Part shown: positions 42,502 to 52,743 of the stretch, one piece after another
Layout: the number at the start of each line of letters is the position of its first letter
Numbering within the stretch: the first letter of the stretch is position 1
Assembly: GCA_009841145.1 (NCBI GenBank)
Contig: VXMJ01000019.1
Coordinates: 1-64,000, forward strand
Source: Caldilineaceae bacterium SB0661_bin_34
GTDB lineage: Bacteria > Chloroflexota > Anaerolineae > Caldilineales > Caldilineaceae
DNA length: 64,000 nt
Direction: 5' to 3'
The notes under the pieces: model-generated
What the model was told of the DNA's origin: nothing
What the model saw: the letters and a program-made list of their open reading frames with translations, nothing else
Database searches by the model: none
Program-made: the position numbers and the translations under genes

Positions 42502-45339
42502 GTGATTCGACTGGAGATTCGGGGCGGTTTGGGTCACCGCGCACGCGCAGTCACTGCCCAATTGCCCTTTCTGGGCCTGACCGCTATCGGTACCTGCGAG
42601 GCGACCGCGGTGTATTTCCTGGACGCGGACTTTGACGACGACGCGTTGGAATTGCTCTGTGCACGGCTGCTCAGGGACCCCGTAACCGAAACGGCTGCGT
42701 GGATGCGCGATCCCCGGGACCATGCAGGCAGCCCTGCAGCCGTGGAAGTCGCGCGCAAGCGCGGGGTGACGGATGCAGAGGCCCGCGTCCTTGAGAACGC
42801 ATTGGTTCGCCTGGGACTTCCCCCTGCCCGCGCGGCGCGCGCAACGCGCTACGAATTTGCAGGGACGCCCGGTGAGGCGGACCTGCATCGGATCGCCCGG
42901 GACCTGTTGTGCAACGCGACTACGGAGCGGTATGCGGTGGGCTGGTTGCAGCCTGAGTTCGAGGAGGGGGCCGGGCATTCAAGCCGCTGCGAAACCATAC
43001 CGGTGCGCGATCTCACGGACGTGCTGCTGGCGGCCCTGAGCCGGGATCGGAGTCTGTCTCTGAGCCTCGACGAAATGCAGACCATCCGCCGGGCGTTCCG
43101 GGACTTCGGCCGTGATCCCACGGACGTGGAACTGGAGACGCTGGCCCAGACCTGGTCCGAGCACTGTCAGCACAAGACCTTCAAGGCCCGCATCCGTTTC
43201 CGCCATGAGGATCTGCAGGGTCGGCCCATCGGCACAGAGACTATTGACGGGATCTTTGATACCTGCATCCGCGCGGTCAACCACGAAGTGGCCAAGGAGT
43301 GGCTCGTCTCGGTTTTTGAGGATGATGCGGGGGTGATTCGGTTCACCGACGACCTGGACCTGGCGTTCAAGGTGGAGACGCACAACCATCCCTCCGCTCT
43401 GGATCCCTTCGGCGGCGCGCACACCGGCGTTGGTGGTGTCGTGCGGGATGTCCTTGGTGTTTCGGCCCGACCCATCGCCGCCACCGATGTCCTCTGCTTT
43501 GGTCCGCCGGACCTACCCGACGCGGAGGTGCCCGCCGGAACCCTCCATCCGCGTCGGATTCGGGAGGGGGTTGTGCGGGGGATCGGCGACTACGGGAACA
43601 AACTGGGTTTGCCCACACTGAGTGGCGCCATCGTCTACGACCGCGGCTACGTGAACAATCCTCTGGTCTATTGCGGTTGTATCGGCGTGGCGCCGCACGG
43701 CATCCACCCGATGGGCGCGGAGGTCGGCGATCTGGTGGTGGCGCTCGGCGGCCGGACAGGGCTGGACGGCCTGCACGGCGCAACCTTTTCCTCCGCGGAT
43801 CTTGCCGAGGACACCCGGGAGACACAGGGCAGTGCCGTGCAGATTGGCGATCCCATTCTCGAAAAAGGACTGATGGAACTGCTGGGCAAGGCCCGCGACG
43901 AACGGCTTTACACGGCGGTCACGGACTGCGGTGCCGGCGGGTTCTCGTCCGCCATCGGCGAGATGGGCTCAGAGCTCGGGGTGGAAGTTCACCTTGACCG
44001 CATCCCTGTCAAGTATCCGGATCTTGCGCCTTGGGAGCTGTGGCTGTCCGAAGCCCAGGAGCGGATGGTGGTGGCTGTGCCGCCCGCGCGGCTGGCGCGG
44101 CTGCAGGCGTTGGCGGATCACTGGGAGGTAGAACTGAGTATCCTGGGCAAGTTCACCGGGGACCACGAACTGCATATTCGGCACGAGGGGCGGACGGTCG
44201 GAAGGTTGCCGATGGACTTTGTGCATCATGGCTGGCCGCGGCCGGAACTCAACGCGATCCACCGCGAGCCTTCAACGCGCGCCCCGGCCGGGACTCCGTG
44301 GACTGATGGCGATCAAGCCCTGAAGACTCTCCTGACACATCCGTCGGTCTCCAGTAAGGAGGCGGTGATTCGCACGTTCGACCACGAAGTGCGGGGCGGC
44401 ACACTGGTACGGCCCCTGACCGGTCCCTGCCAGGACGGGCCGGCCGACGGTGTGGTCTTCGAGCCGCTGGAGGCGGCGGGTTCCGGCCGGGCCGTCGCGG
44501 TGGCCCAGGGGATCAACCCGATGCTTGGCCTGCACGACCCGTACGCCATGGGCGGTGCCGCTGTTGACGAGACCGTTCGCAACCTGGTCTGCGCCGGTGC
44601 CGATCCCGACCACATTGCCCTGCTTGACAACTTCTGCTGGGGCAATCCAACGCTTCCCGATCGGCTGGGGGCGCTGGTGCGGGCCGCGCAGGGGTGCCGG
44701 GACGCGGCGATCGCGCTGCAGGCTCCCTTCATCTCCGGCAAGGACAGCCTCTACAACGAGTACGCCGGCGAGCCCATTCCGGGTACGCTCCTTATCTCCG
44801 GCATTGGCATTGTGCCCGACGTCGACCGTTGCATGACGGCGCATGCCAAGCACTCCGGATCCCTGCTCTTCGTCCTGGGCGACACCCGCGCGGAACTGGG
44901 AGGCAGCCTTCTCCACAGCCTGTATGGCTTGTCGGGAGGAACACCGCCCGTGACGAAGGCGGCATTCAGGGACCGGTACCGCGCACTGCACGGGCTGATC
45001 CGGTCCGGGAGCGTGCTCTCCGCCCACGATGCCAGCGAAGGCGGTCTGGCGCTGGCGGCGGCCGAAATGGCGCTGGCAGGCCGCATGGGGATGGAATTGG
45101 ATCTGACCGAAGTCCATGCGGATCCGTGGCACGCGCTGTTCAGCGAGAGCAACGGCCGGATCCTGATCGAGGTCGATCCGGAGGCCGTAGGGGTAGTGAC
45201 AGAGGCCTGTCGCGACCTGCCGCTGCTGCGCTTGGGTCGGCTGGGTGGAAAGCGGGTGCTGATGCGACACAATGGGACGGTGCATGTCGATGCCGCCGTG
45301 GAGGCGCTGACAGCGTATTGGCGGGGTGCGGAGTTGTGA
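42502..45339 (+). CDS. purL: Phosphoribosylformylglycinamidine synthase, PurS-PurL type fusion
   Basis: ATP-dependent FGAR amidotransferase subunit, step 4 of purine synthesis; 945 aa from a GTG. Residues 1-200 contain PurS-like alpha/beta modules (ALELLCARLLRDPVTE; EARVLENALVRLGL). The PurL core follows: TWSEHCQHKTFKARI (about 215), VETHNHPSALDPFGGAHTGVGGVVRD (about 293-318), SAIVYDRGYVNNPLVYCGCIG, DCGAGGFSSAIGEMGSELG and the second AIRS-like half with ISGKDSLYNEY. It lacks a glutaminase domain, which is supplied by PurQ next door. Intermediate in length between small PurL (about 740 aa) and large PurL (about 1300 aa). The stop lies 1 nt before purQ. Confidence 0.93.
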   Translation: MIRLEIRGGLGHRARAVTAQLPFLGLTAIGTCEATAVYFLDADFDDDALELLCARLLRDPVTETAAWMRDPRDHAGSPAAVEVARKRGVTDAEARVLENALVRLGLPPARAARATRYEFAGTPGEADLHRIARDLLCNATTERYAVGWLQPEFEEGAGHSSRCETIPVRDLTDVLLAALSRDRSLSLSLDEMQTIRRAFRDFGRDPTDVELETLAQTWSEHCQHKTFKARIRFRHEDLQGRPIGTETIDGIFDTCIRAVNHEVAKEWLVSVFEDDAGVIRFTDDLDLAFKVETHNHPSALDPFGGAHTGVGGVVRDVLGVSARPIAATDVLCFGPPDLPDAEVPAGTLHPRRIREGVVRGIGDYGNKLGLPTLSGAIVYDRGYVNNPLVYCGCIGVAPHGIHPMGAEVGDLVVALGGRTGLDGLHGATFSSADLAEDTRETQGSAVQIGDPILEKGLMELLGKARDERLYTAVTDCGAGGFSSAIGEMGSELGVEVHLDRIPVKYPDLAPWELWLSEAQERMVVAVPPARLARLQALADHWEVELSILGKFTGDHELHIRHEGRTVGRLPMDFVHHGWPRPELNAIHREPSTRAPAGTPWTDGDQALKTLLTHPSVSSKEAVIRTFDHEVRGGTLVRPLTGPCQDGPADGVVFEPLEAAGSGRAVAVAQGINPMLGLHDPYAMGGAAVDETVRNLVCAGADPDHIALLDNFCWGNPTLPDRLGALVRAAQGCRDAAIALQAPFISGKDSLYNEYAGEPIPGTLLISGIGIVPDVDRCMTAHAKHSGSLLFVLGDTRAELGGSLLHSLYGLSGGTPPVTKAAFRDRYRALHGLIRSGSVLSAHDASEGGLALAAAEMALAGRMGMELDLTEVHADPWHALFSESNGRILIEVDPEAVGVVTEACRDLPLLRLGRLGGKRVLMRHNGTVHVDAAVEALTAYWRGAEL

Positions 45340-45340
45340 C

Positions 45341-46120
45341 ATGGCGCGTCCCCGTGTTCTGATCTTCCATTCGCCGGGCACAAACCGGGACGCCGAGACC
45401 TTGCGCGCCCTGGAACAAGCTGGTGCCGAGGCGGAGATTGTCCACGTGTGGGATGTCCGCACAGGCACTGTCTCCCTGGCTGACTGTCGGGCGGTTGTCC
45501 TGCCTGGCGGTTTCGGATACGGTGACGCATTGGGTGCCGGTATCTTGCAGGCTCTTGACCTGACGACTTGGCTGCAGGACGCGGTCGGAACCTTTGTGGA
45601 ACAGGGAGGACGGGTGCTGGGCATTTGCAACGGTTTCCAGACGCTTGTCAAGTCGGGCTTGCTGGATGGCGGATGCGAGCCCGTCAAGCCGGGGAACCGC
45701 GCCGTCACCCTGACCCACAATGAGCGCGGGCGTTTCGAATGTCGTTGGGTGCATATGGCACCGGCAGCCGATTGTGCAGCCGACTGGCTGCAGGGACTGT
45801 CGATGCCGATTTTCTGTCCCGTGGCGCACGGCGAGGGCCGCTTCCTGACACGGGGTTCGGACACGCTGAACCATCTCGCGGTGCAAGGCCGGATCGCGCT
45901 GCGCTACGTGCATGCCGACGGCAGGGCCGCCGCAGGGAGCTATCCGCACAACCCGAATGGATCAGTCGGCGACGTGGCAGGAATTTGCAGCCCGGATGGT
46001 CTGGTCGTGGGGTTCATGCCTCATCCGGAGGACCATCTTCTGCGCCGACACAGTCCCGTCCCGGTGCCTGTGGATGCGATGGGACTTCGTCTCTTTGAAG
46101 CCTTTGTGGAGGCTCTGTGA
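45341..46120 (+). CDS. purQ: Phosphoribosylformylglycinamidine synthase glutaminase subunit
   Basis: Class I glutamine amidotransferase feeding ammonia to PurL, 259 aa. N-terminus VLIFHSPGTNRDAETLRAL; LPGGFGYGDALGAG; nucleophile Cys in GICNGFQTLVKSG; C-terminal His-Glu in FMPHPEDHLLRRHSP. The ATG at 45341 is chosen because it follows the purL stop directly. The stop overlaps the purC GTG (GTGA). Confidence 0.95.
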   Translation: MARPRVLIFHSPGTNRDAETLRALEQAGAEAEIVHVWDVRTGTVSLADCRAVVLPGGFGYGDALGAGILQALDLTTWLQDAVGTFVEQGGRVLGICNGFQTLVKSGLLDGGCEPVKPGNRAVTLTHNERGRFECRWVHMAPAADCAADWLQGLSMPIFCPVAHGEGRFLTRGSDTLNHLAVQGRIALRYVHADGRAAAGSYPHNPNGSVGDVAGICSPDGLVVGFMPHPEDHLLRRHSPVPVPVDAMGLRLFEAFVEAL

Positions 46121-47088
46121 CACTGAACCGCGACCTCTTTGCGGAGGCCTGGCGCAATCCCTTCGCCGCGTTGCCACCTGTTGGGAAACATCTCTTGCCC
46201 GTCCATTCCGGGAAGGTGCGTGAGCTCTTCGCCTTGGGCCCGCGGTTGGTGCTGGTGACTACCGACCGCATCTCCGCCTTTGATCGGGTGCTGGGCGGGA
46301 TACCTTTCAGGGGACAGGTTCTCAACCAGTTGACGGCCTTTTGGGCGGAAATCCTGGCTGACATTGCGCCCACGGCGGTCATCGCCATACCGGATCCAAA
46401 CATCATGGTGGCGCAGCGGCTCGAACCCGTGATGGTCGAGGTGGTCGTGCGCGGGTATATTACAGGTGTGACGCAGACATCGCTCTGGACCCGCTATGCC
46501 CGGGGAGAGCGCGTCCTCTACGGCCACCGTCTGCCCGACGGTCTGCAAAAGGACGATCCGTTGCCGGAACCGCTGGTTACGCCCACCACCAAGGCGTTGG
46601 AAGGCCACGACGAACCCCTTCCGTCCGACGAGGTGGTTGCGCGCGGCCTGCTGGATGGTTCGGCCTGGACGCAGGTGCAGGAACTCGCACTGGACCTCTT
46701 TGCGCGCGGGCGGGAAGTCGCGGCCGAGGCGGGACTTGTGCTCGTGGACACGAAGTACGAGTTCGGCGTCGACGGGGAGGGCCGCATCCTGTTGATGGAT
46801 GAATTCCACACTCCCGACAGCAGCCGGTACTGGCAAGCGGACGATCCGACGCGTGCCAACTGGGACAAGGAGTACGTGCGGAAGTGGTTGACCACGCACG
46901 GATTCGCGGGCGAGGGCGGGAGGCCGCCGGAGCTTCCGGAAGAGTTGGCGTACCAGACAGCAAGCCGATACATCGAGGTGCTGGAACGGTTGACGGGACG
47001 ACCCTTCGAACCAGGTGCCTACCCGGCGGCTGAGCGGGTCGTCGGCTGTCTGGAAACGCTGCGCGCGGACGGCATCAAGGCAACATAA
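46117..47088 (+). CDS. purC: SAICAR synthetase
   Basis: Joins CAIR and aspartate (step 7), 323 aa, longer than the 235-aa B. subtilis form and similar to the yeast-type enzyme. Motifs: [62 protein letters not shown] and [12 protein letters not shown] start with a 4-nt overlap with purQ; purE follows after 17 nt. Confidence 0.95.
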   Translation: MTLNRDLFAEAWRNPFAALPPVGKHLLPVHSGKVRELFALGPRLVLVTTDRISAFDRVLGGIPFRGQVLNQLTAFWAEILADIAPTAVIAIPDPNIMVAQRLEPVMVEVVVRGYITGVTQTSLWTRYARGERVLYGHRLPDGLQKDDPLPEPLVTPTTKALEGHDEPLPSDEVVARGLLDGSAWTQVQELALDLFARGREVAAEAGLVLVDTKYEFGVDGEGRILLMDEFHTPDSSRYWQADDPTRANWDKEYVRKWLTTHGFAGEGGRPPELPEELAYQTASRYIEVLERLTGRPFEPGAYPAAERVVGCLETLRADGIKAT

Positions 47089-47105
47089 AGGCGGAGGCGA
47101 CGAAC

Positions 47106-47624
47106 GTGGCGGTGGAACAGCCCCTGGTCGGGGTGATCATGGGCAGTACGTCGGATTGGGAAGGGTGCATGCGGCACGCAGCCGAGACGCTCCATCGCTT
47201 GGCCATTCCCTACGAGGCGCGTGTCGTGTCGGCACATCGCACACCGAATCTCATGTGCGAGTATGCGGAAGCCGCGGAAGGTCGAGGCCTGCAGGTCATT
47301 GTCGCGGGTGCCGGCGGCGCCGCTCATCTGCCCGGCATGACAGCCGGCCACACGCGGTTGCCGGTGATTGGCGTGCCCGTCCGGAGCAGTGCGCTTCAGG
47401 GGCTCGATTCGCTGCTCTCCATTGTGCAAATGCCCCGTGGGGTGCCGGTGGCGACCATGGCCATTGGCGCAGCGGGGGCCATGAATGCCGCGTTGCTGGC
47501 GGCGCGCATTCTGGCCCTCCGCGACGAGGCCCTTCGCGAACGGCTCGAAGCCTACACGGCCCGGCAGACGGACGACGTGCTGGCGGCCGAACTACCACCC
47601 CTGCCGCATCCAGAGGTTGGGTAG
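47106..47624 (+). CDS. purE: N5-CAIR mutase
   Basis: Class I PurE, 172 aa. Converts N5-CAIR made by PurK to CAIR. Phosphate-binding [22 protein letters not shown] with the catalytic His; [42 protein letters not shown] start. purK begins 5 nt after its stop. Confidence 0.95.
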   Translation: MAVEQPLVGVIMGSTSDWEGCMRHAAETLHRLAIPYEARVVSAHRTPNLMCEYAEAAEGRGLQVIVAGAGGAAHLPGMTAGHTRLPVIGVPVRSSALQGLDSLLSIVQMPRGVPVATMAIGAAGAMNAALLAARILALRDEALRERLEAYTARQTDDVLAAELPPLPHPEVG

Positions 47625-47629
47625 ACCGC

Positions 47630-48856
47630 ATGGGGCTGAATGCCGCGCTGCCGCCGGGAGCCTGCATTGGGATCCTGGGCAGCGGTCAACTGGGCCGTAT
47701 GTTCTGCCATGCGGCGCGGGAGCTGGGGTACCGCACCGCGGTGTTCAGCGAAGAGGCCGGTTCACCGGCGGGCCAGATAGCGGACCGTGAGTACGTTGGG
47801 CGGTTTGAATCGCCGGAGGACATGAGCGATTTCGCCGACGGTGTCCAGGTCGTCACCTACGAATTCGAAAACATACCGGTTGCGGCCCTGCGGGTTTGCC
47901 TTGACCATGGGGTGCAGGTCCGGCCCGGGCCGGATGCCTTGCACACCATACAGAGTCGCATCCGGGAGAAAACCCATCTGCAGCGGCACGGCGTGCCTGT
48001 CAGTCCCTTTGTAGCCCTGCACGCGGACGAGCCACCGTCGGCCGCACCGAATCTGTCCTTTCCCTGCCTGCTGAAGACGGCGCGGTTCGGCTACGACGGG
48101 AAGGGCCAGGTACACGTGGCGTCTCCCGACGAGTTGCCGCGTGCCTGGCAGGAACTGGGGGGACAGGATGCGGTGCTCGAGAGTGTGGTCGACTTTGCCC
48201 ACGAACTCTCTGTTGTCATGGCCCGTTCTCCCTCGGGCGATGAGGCAATCTATCCGGTCGTCCTCAACCACCACCGCAACCTGATTTTGGACATCTCGGT
48301 CGCGCCGGCACCGATTCCAGCAGCCACAGCGCGGCGCGCTCAGGACCTGACCCGCGAGATTGCCGGCTCGCTCGATCTGGTTGGGCTCTTCTGCGTGGAG
48401 TACTTTCTGCTGGCGACGGGTGAACTGATGGTCAACGAGATCGCACCGCGCACGCACAATTCGGGACACTGGACGATTGAGGGATGCGAGACCAGCCAGT
48501 TCGCACAACAGGTGCGTGCTGTCTGTGGCCTGCCGCTGGGGTCCGTGGCAATGCGGGGCGGCAGCGCGATGGCCAATCTGCTCGGCGAGCTGTGGCCGGA
48601 ACACGGGGATTTGCCCACGGGGCACGCCGCGTGGGGGCTTGATGCATTTCTGCACCTGTATGGCAAAGGGGAAGCCAGACCTGGACGCAAGATGGGGCAT
48701 GTGACTGCCACAGCCATGTCCGCGCGGGCCGCCGCGCAACGAGTGGACGGGGTCCGTCAAGCCTTGGGCGGATGGCCCGCGGCTCCGGAATTCCTGGCGG
48801 CAGTGAGCGGGCCCCACCCAAATTCCGCGGGATCCGCGGAGGAGATGCAATCGTGA
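47630..48856 (+). CDS. purK: N5-CAIR synthetase (ATP-grasp)
   Basis: ATP- and bicarbonate-dependent carboxylation of AIR, 408 aa. N-terminal GILGSGQLGRMFCHAARELGY; ATP-grasp core with KTARFGYDGKGQ, ELSVVMARSPSGD, and the metal-binding LFCVEYFLLATGELMVNEIAPR then NSGHWTIEGCETSQFAQ. The ATG at 47630 is set by the purE stop. Ends GTGA over the purF start. Confidence 0.95.
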   Translation: MGLNAALPPGACIGILGSGQLGRMFCHAARELGYRTAVFSEEAGSPAGQIADREYVGRFESPEDMSDFADGVQVVTYEFENIPVAALRVCLDHGVQVRPGPDALHTIQSRIREKTHLQRHGVPVSPFVALHADEPPSAAPNLSFPCLLKTARFGYDGKGQVHVASPDELPRAWQELGGQDAVLESVVDFAHELSVVMARSPSGDEAIYPVVLNHHRNLILDISVAPAPIPAATARRAQDLTREIAGSLDLVGLFCVEYFLLATGELMVNEIAPRTHNSGHWTIEGCETSQFAQQVRAVCGLPLGSVAMRGGSAMANLLGELWPEHGDLPTGHAAWGLDAFLHLYGKGEARPGRKMGHVTATAMSARAAAQRVDGVRQALGGWPAAPEFLAAVSGPHPNSAGSAEEMQS

Positions 48857-50289
48857 TCGATGGCTTGCCCATGGATTCGCCCCGCGAAGCCTGCGGGGTT
48901 TTCGGCATTGCCGCGGCCGACATGGACGTGGCCAAGGCAACGTTCTATGCCCTCTATGCACTGCAACACAGGGGACAGGAATCGGCCGGGATCGCGGTGT
49001 CGGACGGTCGGCGGCTCGCTGTGCGCAAGGGAATGGGTCTGGTCTCGCAAATCTTCGACGAGGAAAACCTGCAAGGGTTGTCCGGCATGATGGCGATTGG
49101 CCACAACCGGTACTCGACGAAAGGCTCCTCGAGTCTTCCCAATACGCAGCCGTTCACCCTTGAGACCTTTGCCGGTCCCCTTGCCATCGGTCACAATGGC
49201 AACCTGATCAATGCCGGGGAGTTGCGCACCGCACTCCTGGAGGAAGGGGCTGGATTCAACACGGCCACGGACAGCGAGGTCATCCTCATGTCCCTGGCCC
49301 GCCGGGCGCGACTGTCGTGGATGGAGAACTTCCGGTTGCTGATGGAGGAGGCCGAAGGCGCCTACACGCTAGTGGTTCTCACGCAGGATGGAATCTTCGG
49401 CGTCCGCGACCCATGGGGATTGCGGCCCCTGGCCCTGGGGCGACGGGGCGATTCCTACATGCTGGCCTCCGAGAGTTGCGCGTTCGCCCCGGTTGGAGCC
49501 TCCCTAGTTTGTGAGATTGCGCCCGGCCAAGTGGTGCGGATCCGGCCCGGCGGCTATGAGATCGAACAGGTGGTGCCGCCGCAGCGGCAGGCCTTCTGCA
49601 CCTTTGAGGAAATCTACTTCGCCCGTCCCGACAGCGTCTTCGCGGACCGGCTGGTGCACCAGTCCCGCCAGGCGCTGGGGCGGCAACTGGCGCTGGAGGC
49701 TCCGGCGGACGCGGACTGGGTGATGAGCGTGCCCGATTCCGGGACGCCTCACGCCATCGGTTACGCGCGGGAGAGCGGCATTCCCTACACGGAGGGATTG
49801 ACCAAGTCGCGCTACATCGGCCGTACCTTCATCCAGCCCAGTGACGAACTGCGTCGTACCGGGATTGCCATGAAGTTCAATCCGCTTGGGGACAACCTGA
49901 CGGGCCAACGCGTGGTTCTGGTCGACGATTCGATCGTACGCGGCAACACGGCAGGGCCGCTAGTGGCCTTGCTTCGGAACGGGGGGGCCGCCGAGGTGCA
50001 CCTGCGCGTCGCCTGTCCGCCCATTCTGCATCCCTGTTTCATGGGCGTGGACATGGCGAGCCGGGAGGAACTGATCGCAGCCCAGCACGACTTTGAGGGA
50101 ATTCGGAGACAGGTGGGCGCGGACTCGCTGGCGTACCTCTCCTTGGAGGGCATGCGCACTGCCCTATCCGGCACCGCCGACCACGAGTACTGCGATGCCT
50201 GCTTCACCGGCACGTATCCGTTCGAGTCCCTAACCGCCGAATCGATCGAAGGCGAGATTAAGTTGGAACTGGCGTCGGTGTTTGCGTAG
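48853..50289 (+). CDS. purF: Amidophosphoribosyltransferase
   Basis: First step of purine synthesis (PRPP to phosphoribosylamine); 478 aa. The GTG at 48853 has GGAGG upstream and overlaps the purK stop. A short propeptide precedes the N-terminal nucleophile (Cys14 in REACGVFGI). Glutaminase part: ALQHRGQESAGI, GHNRYSTKGSS, IGHNGNLIN. PRPP loop: VVLVDDSIVRGNTAGPL. Cysteines in ESCAF, RVACPPI and YCDACFTGTYP match the 4Fe-4S ligands of the Bacillus-type enzyme, so oxygen sensitivity and AMP/GMP feedback are likely. Last gene of the first purine block. Confidence 0.95.
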   Translation: MIDGLPMDSPREACGVFGIAAADMDVAKATFYALYALQHRGQESAGIAVSDGRRLAVRKGMGLVSQIFDEENLQGLSGMMAIGHNRYSTKGSSSLPNTQPFTLETFAGPLAIGHNGNLINAGELRTALLEEGAGFNTATDSEVILMSLARRARLSWMENFRLLMEEAEGAYTLVVLTQDGIFGVRDPWGLRPLALGRRGDSYMLASESCAFAPVGASLVCEIAPGQVVRIRPGGYEIEQVVPPQRQAFCTFEEIYFARPDSVFADRLVHQSRQALGRQLALEAPADADWVMSVPDSGTPHAIGYARESGIPYTEGLTKSRYIGRTFIQPSDELRRTGIAMKFNPLGDNLTGQRVVLVDDSIVRGNTAGPLVALLRNGGAAEVHLRVACPPILHPCFMGVDMASREELIAAQHDFEGIRRQVGADSLAYLSLEGMRTALSGTADHEYCDACFTGTYPFESLTAESIEGEIKLELASVFA

Positions 50290-50484
50290 GACGCTGTTAA
50301 CGCGGTTGCTCTGATCACGCCCATACGACTCCCTGTTCCAAGTGTCTGTCCGTGTTAGAGTCCCAATTGGACACTCCCCATTGCAAAAATCTTCGGAACA
50401 CGGCAGTGTGGCTGGCGGTGACCTGCGTCCCTTCTTCGACTGCTGCGGACGCCAAGGCGGCCAACAACCGAAAGTGATTACGAC

Positions 50485-51756
50485 ATGCAGGTTCTCGTAG
50501 TCGGTTCCGGTGCCCGCGAGCACGCGTTGGCTTGGTCACTCTCCCGGAGCCGGGATATCACGTCCATCCTGATCGCGCCCGGCAACGGCGGCGTCCGTTA
50601 TCTACCCTCCGCGCACAGAGTTCCTATTGATACGACCGATGTAACAGGGTTGGTAGCCTGCGCGCGGCAAGAGGCTGTGGACCTGGTGGTGGTCGGCCCG
50701 GAATCGGCATTGGCAGCGGGCCTGGTCGACGCACTGGCTGCCGAGGGGGTTCCGGTCTTTGGCCCGAACCGGCTGGCTGCACGCCTTGAGACCTCCAAGG
50801 TGTTTGCCAAGGACTTCATGCAGCACCACGGCATCCCAACCGCGGAGTATCAACAACACGTTGACTTCGAACTCGCGCTCTCCTACTGCGAACGGCTCCG
50901 CTACAACGTCGCGCTCAAGGCGGACGGGTTGGCTGCCGGCAAAGGGGTAATCCTGCCTCGCACGGGAGCAGAAACCTTCGGTGCCTTGGAACAGCTCCGG
51001 GGCTCCGGTCTCTGGCAGGTGAACCAACCGCTGGTGATCGAGGAAAGGTTGGATGGGTGGGAGGCGTCCGTGTTTGCCCTGGCCGACGGCAAAGACTATC
51101 GAATCTTCGCCCACGCCCAGGACTACAAGCGAGCCTACGACGGGGACGAGGGTCCCAATACCGGCGGTATGGGTGCCGTATCCCCCTCACCGCTGACCGA
51201 GGCCGAGTTGTCCGCTGTCGAGGAAAAGGTGGTGGCGCCCACCTTCGCAGGATTGGCCCGCGACGGTATGTCCTACGTTGGGGTTCTCTTCTTCGGCCTA
51301 ATGATGACCAGTAGGGGTCCCATGCTGCTGGAGTACAACGCACGGTTCGGTGATCCCGAGACACAAGTGATGCTGCCCCGCCTTCGCGGCGGCATCGCCG
51401 AAGCCGTGCGCGCCTGCACCGAGGAACGGCTGTCGGAGGTCGAGTTCGATTGGGATCCGCGTCCCGCGGTCGGTGTTGTCATGGCGTCGGGTGGCTATCC
51501 AAACCAGTACGGGATCGGGCATCGGATCACGGGTTTGGATGCCGAGGGGAGTAGCGACACCTTCGTTTTCCTGGCCGGCGCCGAAGAAACACCGGATGAG
51601 GATGTGGTTACTGACGGAGGGCGTGTACTGACCGCGGTGGGTTTGGGCGCGGATTTGGCCTCGGCGCGGGTTGCCGCCTATGGTCGCGTGAAGACACTGG
51701 GTTTCGAGAAGGCCGAGTACCGGTCCGACATCGGCTTGGAGGCCACACGGCGATGA
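50485..51756 (+). CDS. purD: GAR synthetase
   Basis: ATP-grasp ligase adding glycine to phosphoribosylamine, 423 aa. N-terminus VLVVGSGAREHALAW; VVVGPESALAAGLVDAL; ALKADGLAAGKGV; DYKRAYDGDEGPNTGGMGA; EYNARFGDPETQVMLPRL. It follows purF after 195 nt in which I see no clear terminator or promoter. The stop overlaps purM (ATGA). Confidence 0.95.
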   Translation: MQVLVVGSGAREHALAWSLSRSRDITSILIAPGNGGVRYLPSAHRVPIDTTDVTGLVACARQEAVDLVVVGPESALAAGLVDALAAEGVPVFGPNRLAARLETSKVFAKDFMQHHGIPTAEYQQHVDFELALSYCERLRYNVALKADGLAAGKGVILPRTGAETFGALEQLRGSGLWQVNQPLVIEERLDGWEASVFALADGKDYRIFAHAQDYKRAYDGDEGPNTGGMGAVSPSPLTEAELSAVEEKVVAPTFAGLARDGMSYVGVLFFGLMMTSRGPMLLEYNARFGDPETQVMLPRLRGGIAEAVRACTEERLSEVEFDWDPRPAVGVVMASGGYPNQYGIGHRITGLDAEGSSDTFVFLAGAEETPDEDVVTDGGRVLTAVGLGADLASARVAAYGRVKTLGFEKAEYRSDIGLEATRR

Positions 51757-52739
51757 CCGGCGCCCGGTACAGAAAAGCAGGGGTGGACATCGAGGCCGGC
51801 GAGGCGGCGGTGGGTCTGTTGCGCACCGGAACGGGGCTTGACACAAATGCCTTCGCCCAAGGCGTGGCCGCGGATGATGCCGACCCGTCGGTACGTACGC
51901 TGGCGACCACCGACGGGGTGGGAACCAAGACCCTGCTGGCCACGTCCCTGGGCCGGCTGGATGGTCTGGGCGCGGACTTGGTCAACCACTGTGTCAACGA
52001 CCTTCTCGCCGCCGGTGGCCGGCCTCGCATGTTCCTGGACTACATCGGCATGCACCGGACAGATCCGGAGACGGTGGCAATGCTGGTCCATGGAATGCGG
52101 CGGGCTTGTGTGGAGAGTGGCTGCGAACTGGTGGGTGGCGAGACCGCGGAAATGCCGGATGTCTACCGTCCCGGTACTTTCGAACTCGTGGGCACGCTGA
52201 TTGGGACCGTCCATGCCGACGATGCTCTGCCCAGACGCGACCGAATGAAGTCCGGGAACCTCCTGGTGGGGCTGACGAGCAGTGGCCCACACACGAACGG
52301 TTACACCCTGATCCGGTCGGTCATGGAGGATCGGGATCTGAACCTGTCCGTGGAACCGGGCGGCGCAAGCTGGGCGGACACCTTGCTGGCTCCGCACCGC
52401 TCCTATGCCGCGCATGCAGCCGCACTCCGGGCCGAGGGGTTGGCGCCGGCAGGCATCGCCCATATCACGGGCGGCGGTTTCCAGGGCAACGTCGGACGCC
52501 TGTTGCCCGACGGTGTGGGTGCCGTGGTTGACACGGCCGCCTGGCATCCCCCGGCTGTTTTCCGTCAACTGGTCGAGTGGAGCGGAATGTTGCGCGACGA
52601 GGCGTACCGCGTGTTCAACATGGGCATTGGCCTGGTGCTGGTGCTGCCGCCGGATCAGGCCCGGTCAGCCGTGGACTTGCTGGGCGATGCCTGCATTATG
52701 GGACGGCTCGAACCGGGTTCGGGAGTCCGATTGGAATGA
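51753..52739 (+). CDS. purM: AIR synthetase
   Basis: Cyclises FGAM to AIR with ATP, 328 aa. Begins TGARYRKAGVDIEAGEAAV; TTDGVGTKTLLA; CVNDLLAAGGRPRMFLDYIG; ELVGGETAEMPDVY; the superfamily signature LVGLTSSGPHTNGYTLIR; HITGGGFQGNVGRLLP. Standard length. Coupled to purD by a 4-nt overlap and followed closely by purN. Confidence 0.95.
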   Translation: MTGARYRKAGVDIEAGEAAVGLLRTGTGLDTNAFAQGVAADDADPSVRTLATTDGVGTKTLLATSLGRLDGLGADLVNHCVNDLLAAGGRPRMFLDYIGMHRTDPETVAMLVHGMRRACVESGCELVGGETAEMPDVYRPGTFELVGTLIGTVHADDALPRRDRMKSGNLLVGLTSSGPHTNGYTLIRSVMEDRDLNLSVEPGGASWADTLLAPHRSYAAHAAALRAEGLAPAGIAHITGGGFQGNVGRLLPDGVGAVVDTAAWHPPAVFRQLVEWSGMLRDEAYRVFNMGIGLVLVLPPDQARSAVDLLGDACIMGRLEPGSGVRLE

Positions 52740-52743
52740 GCGT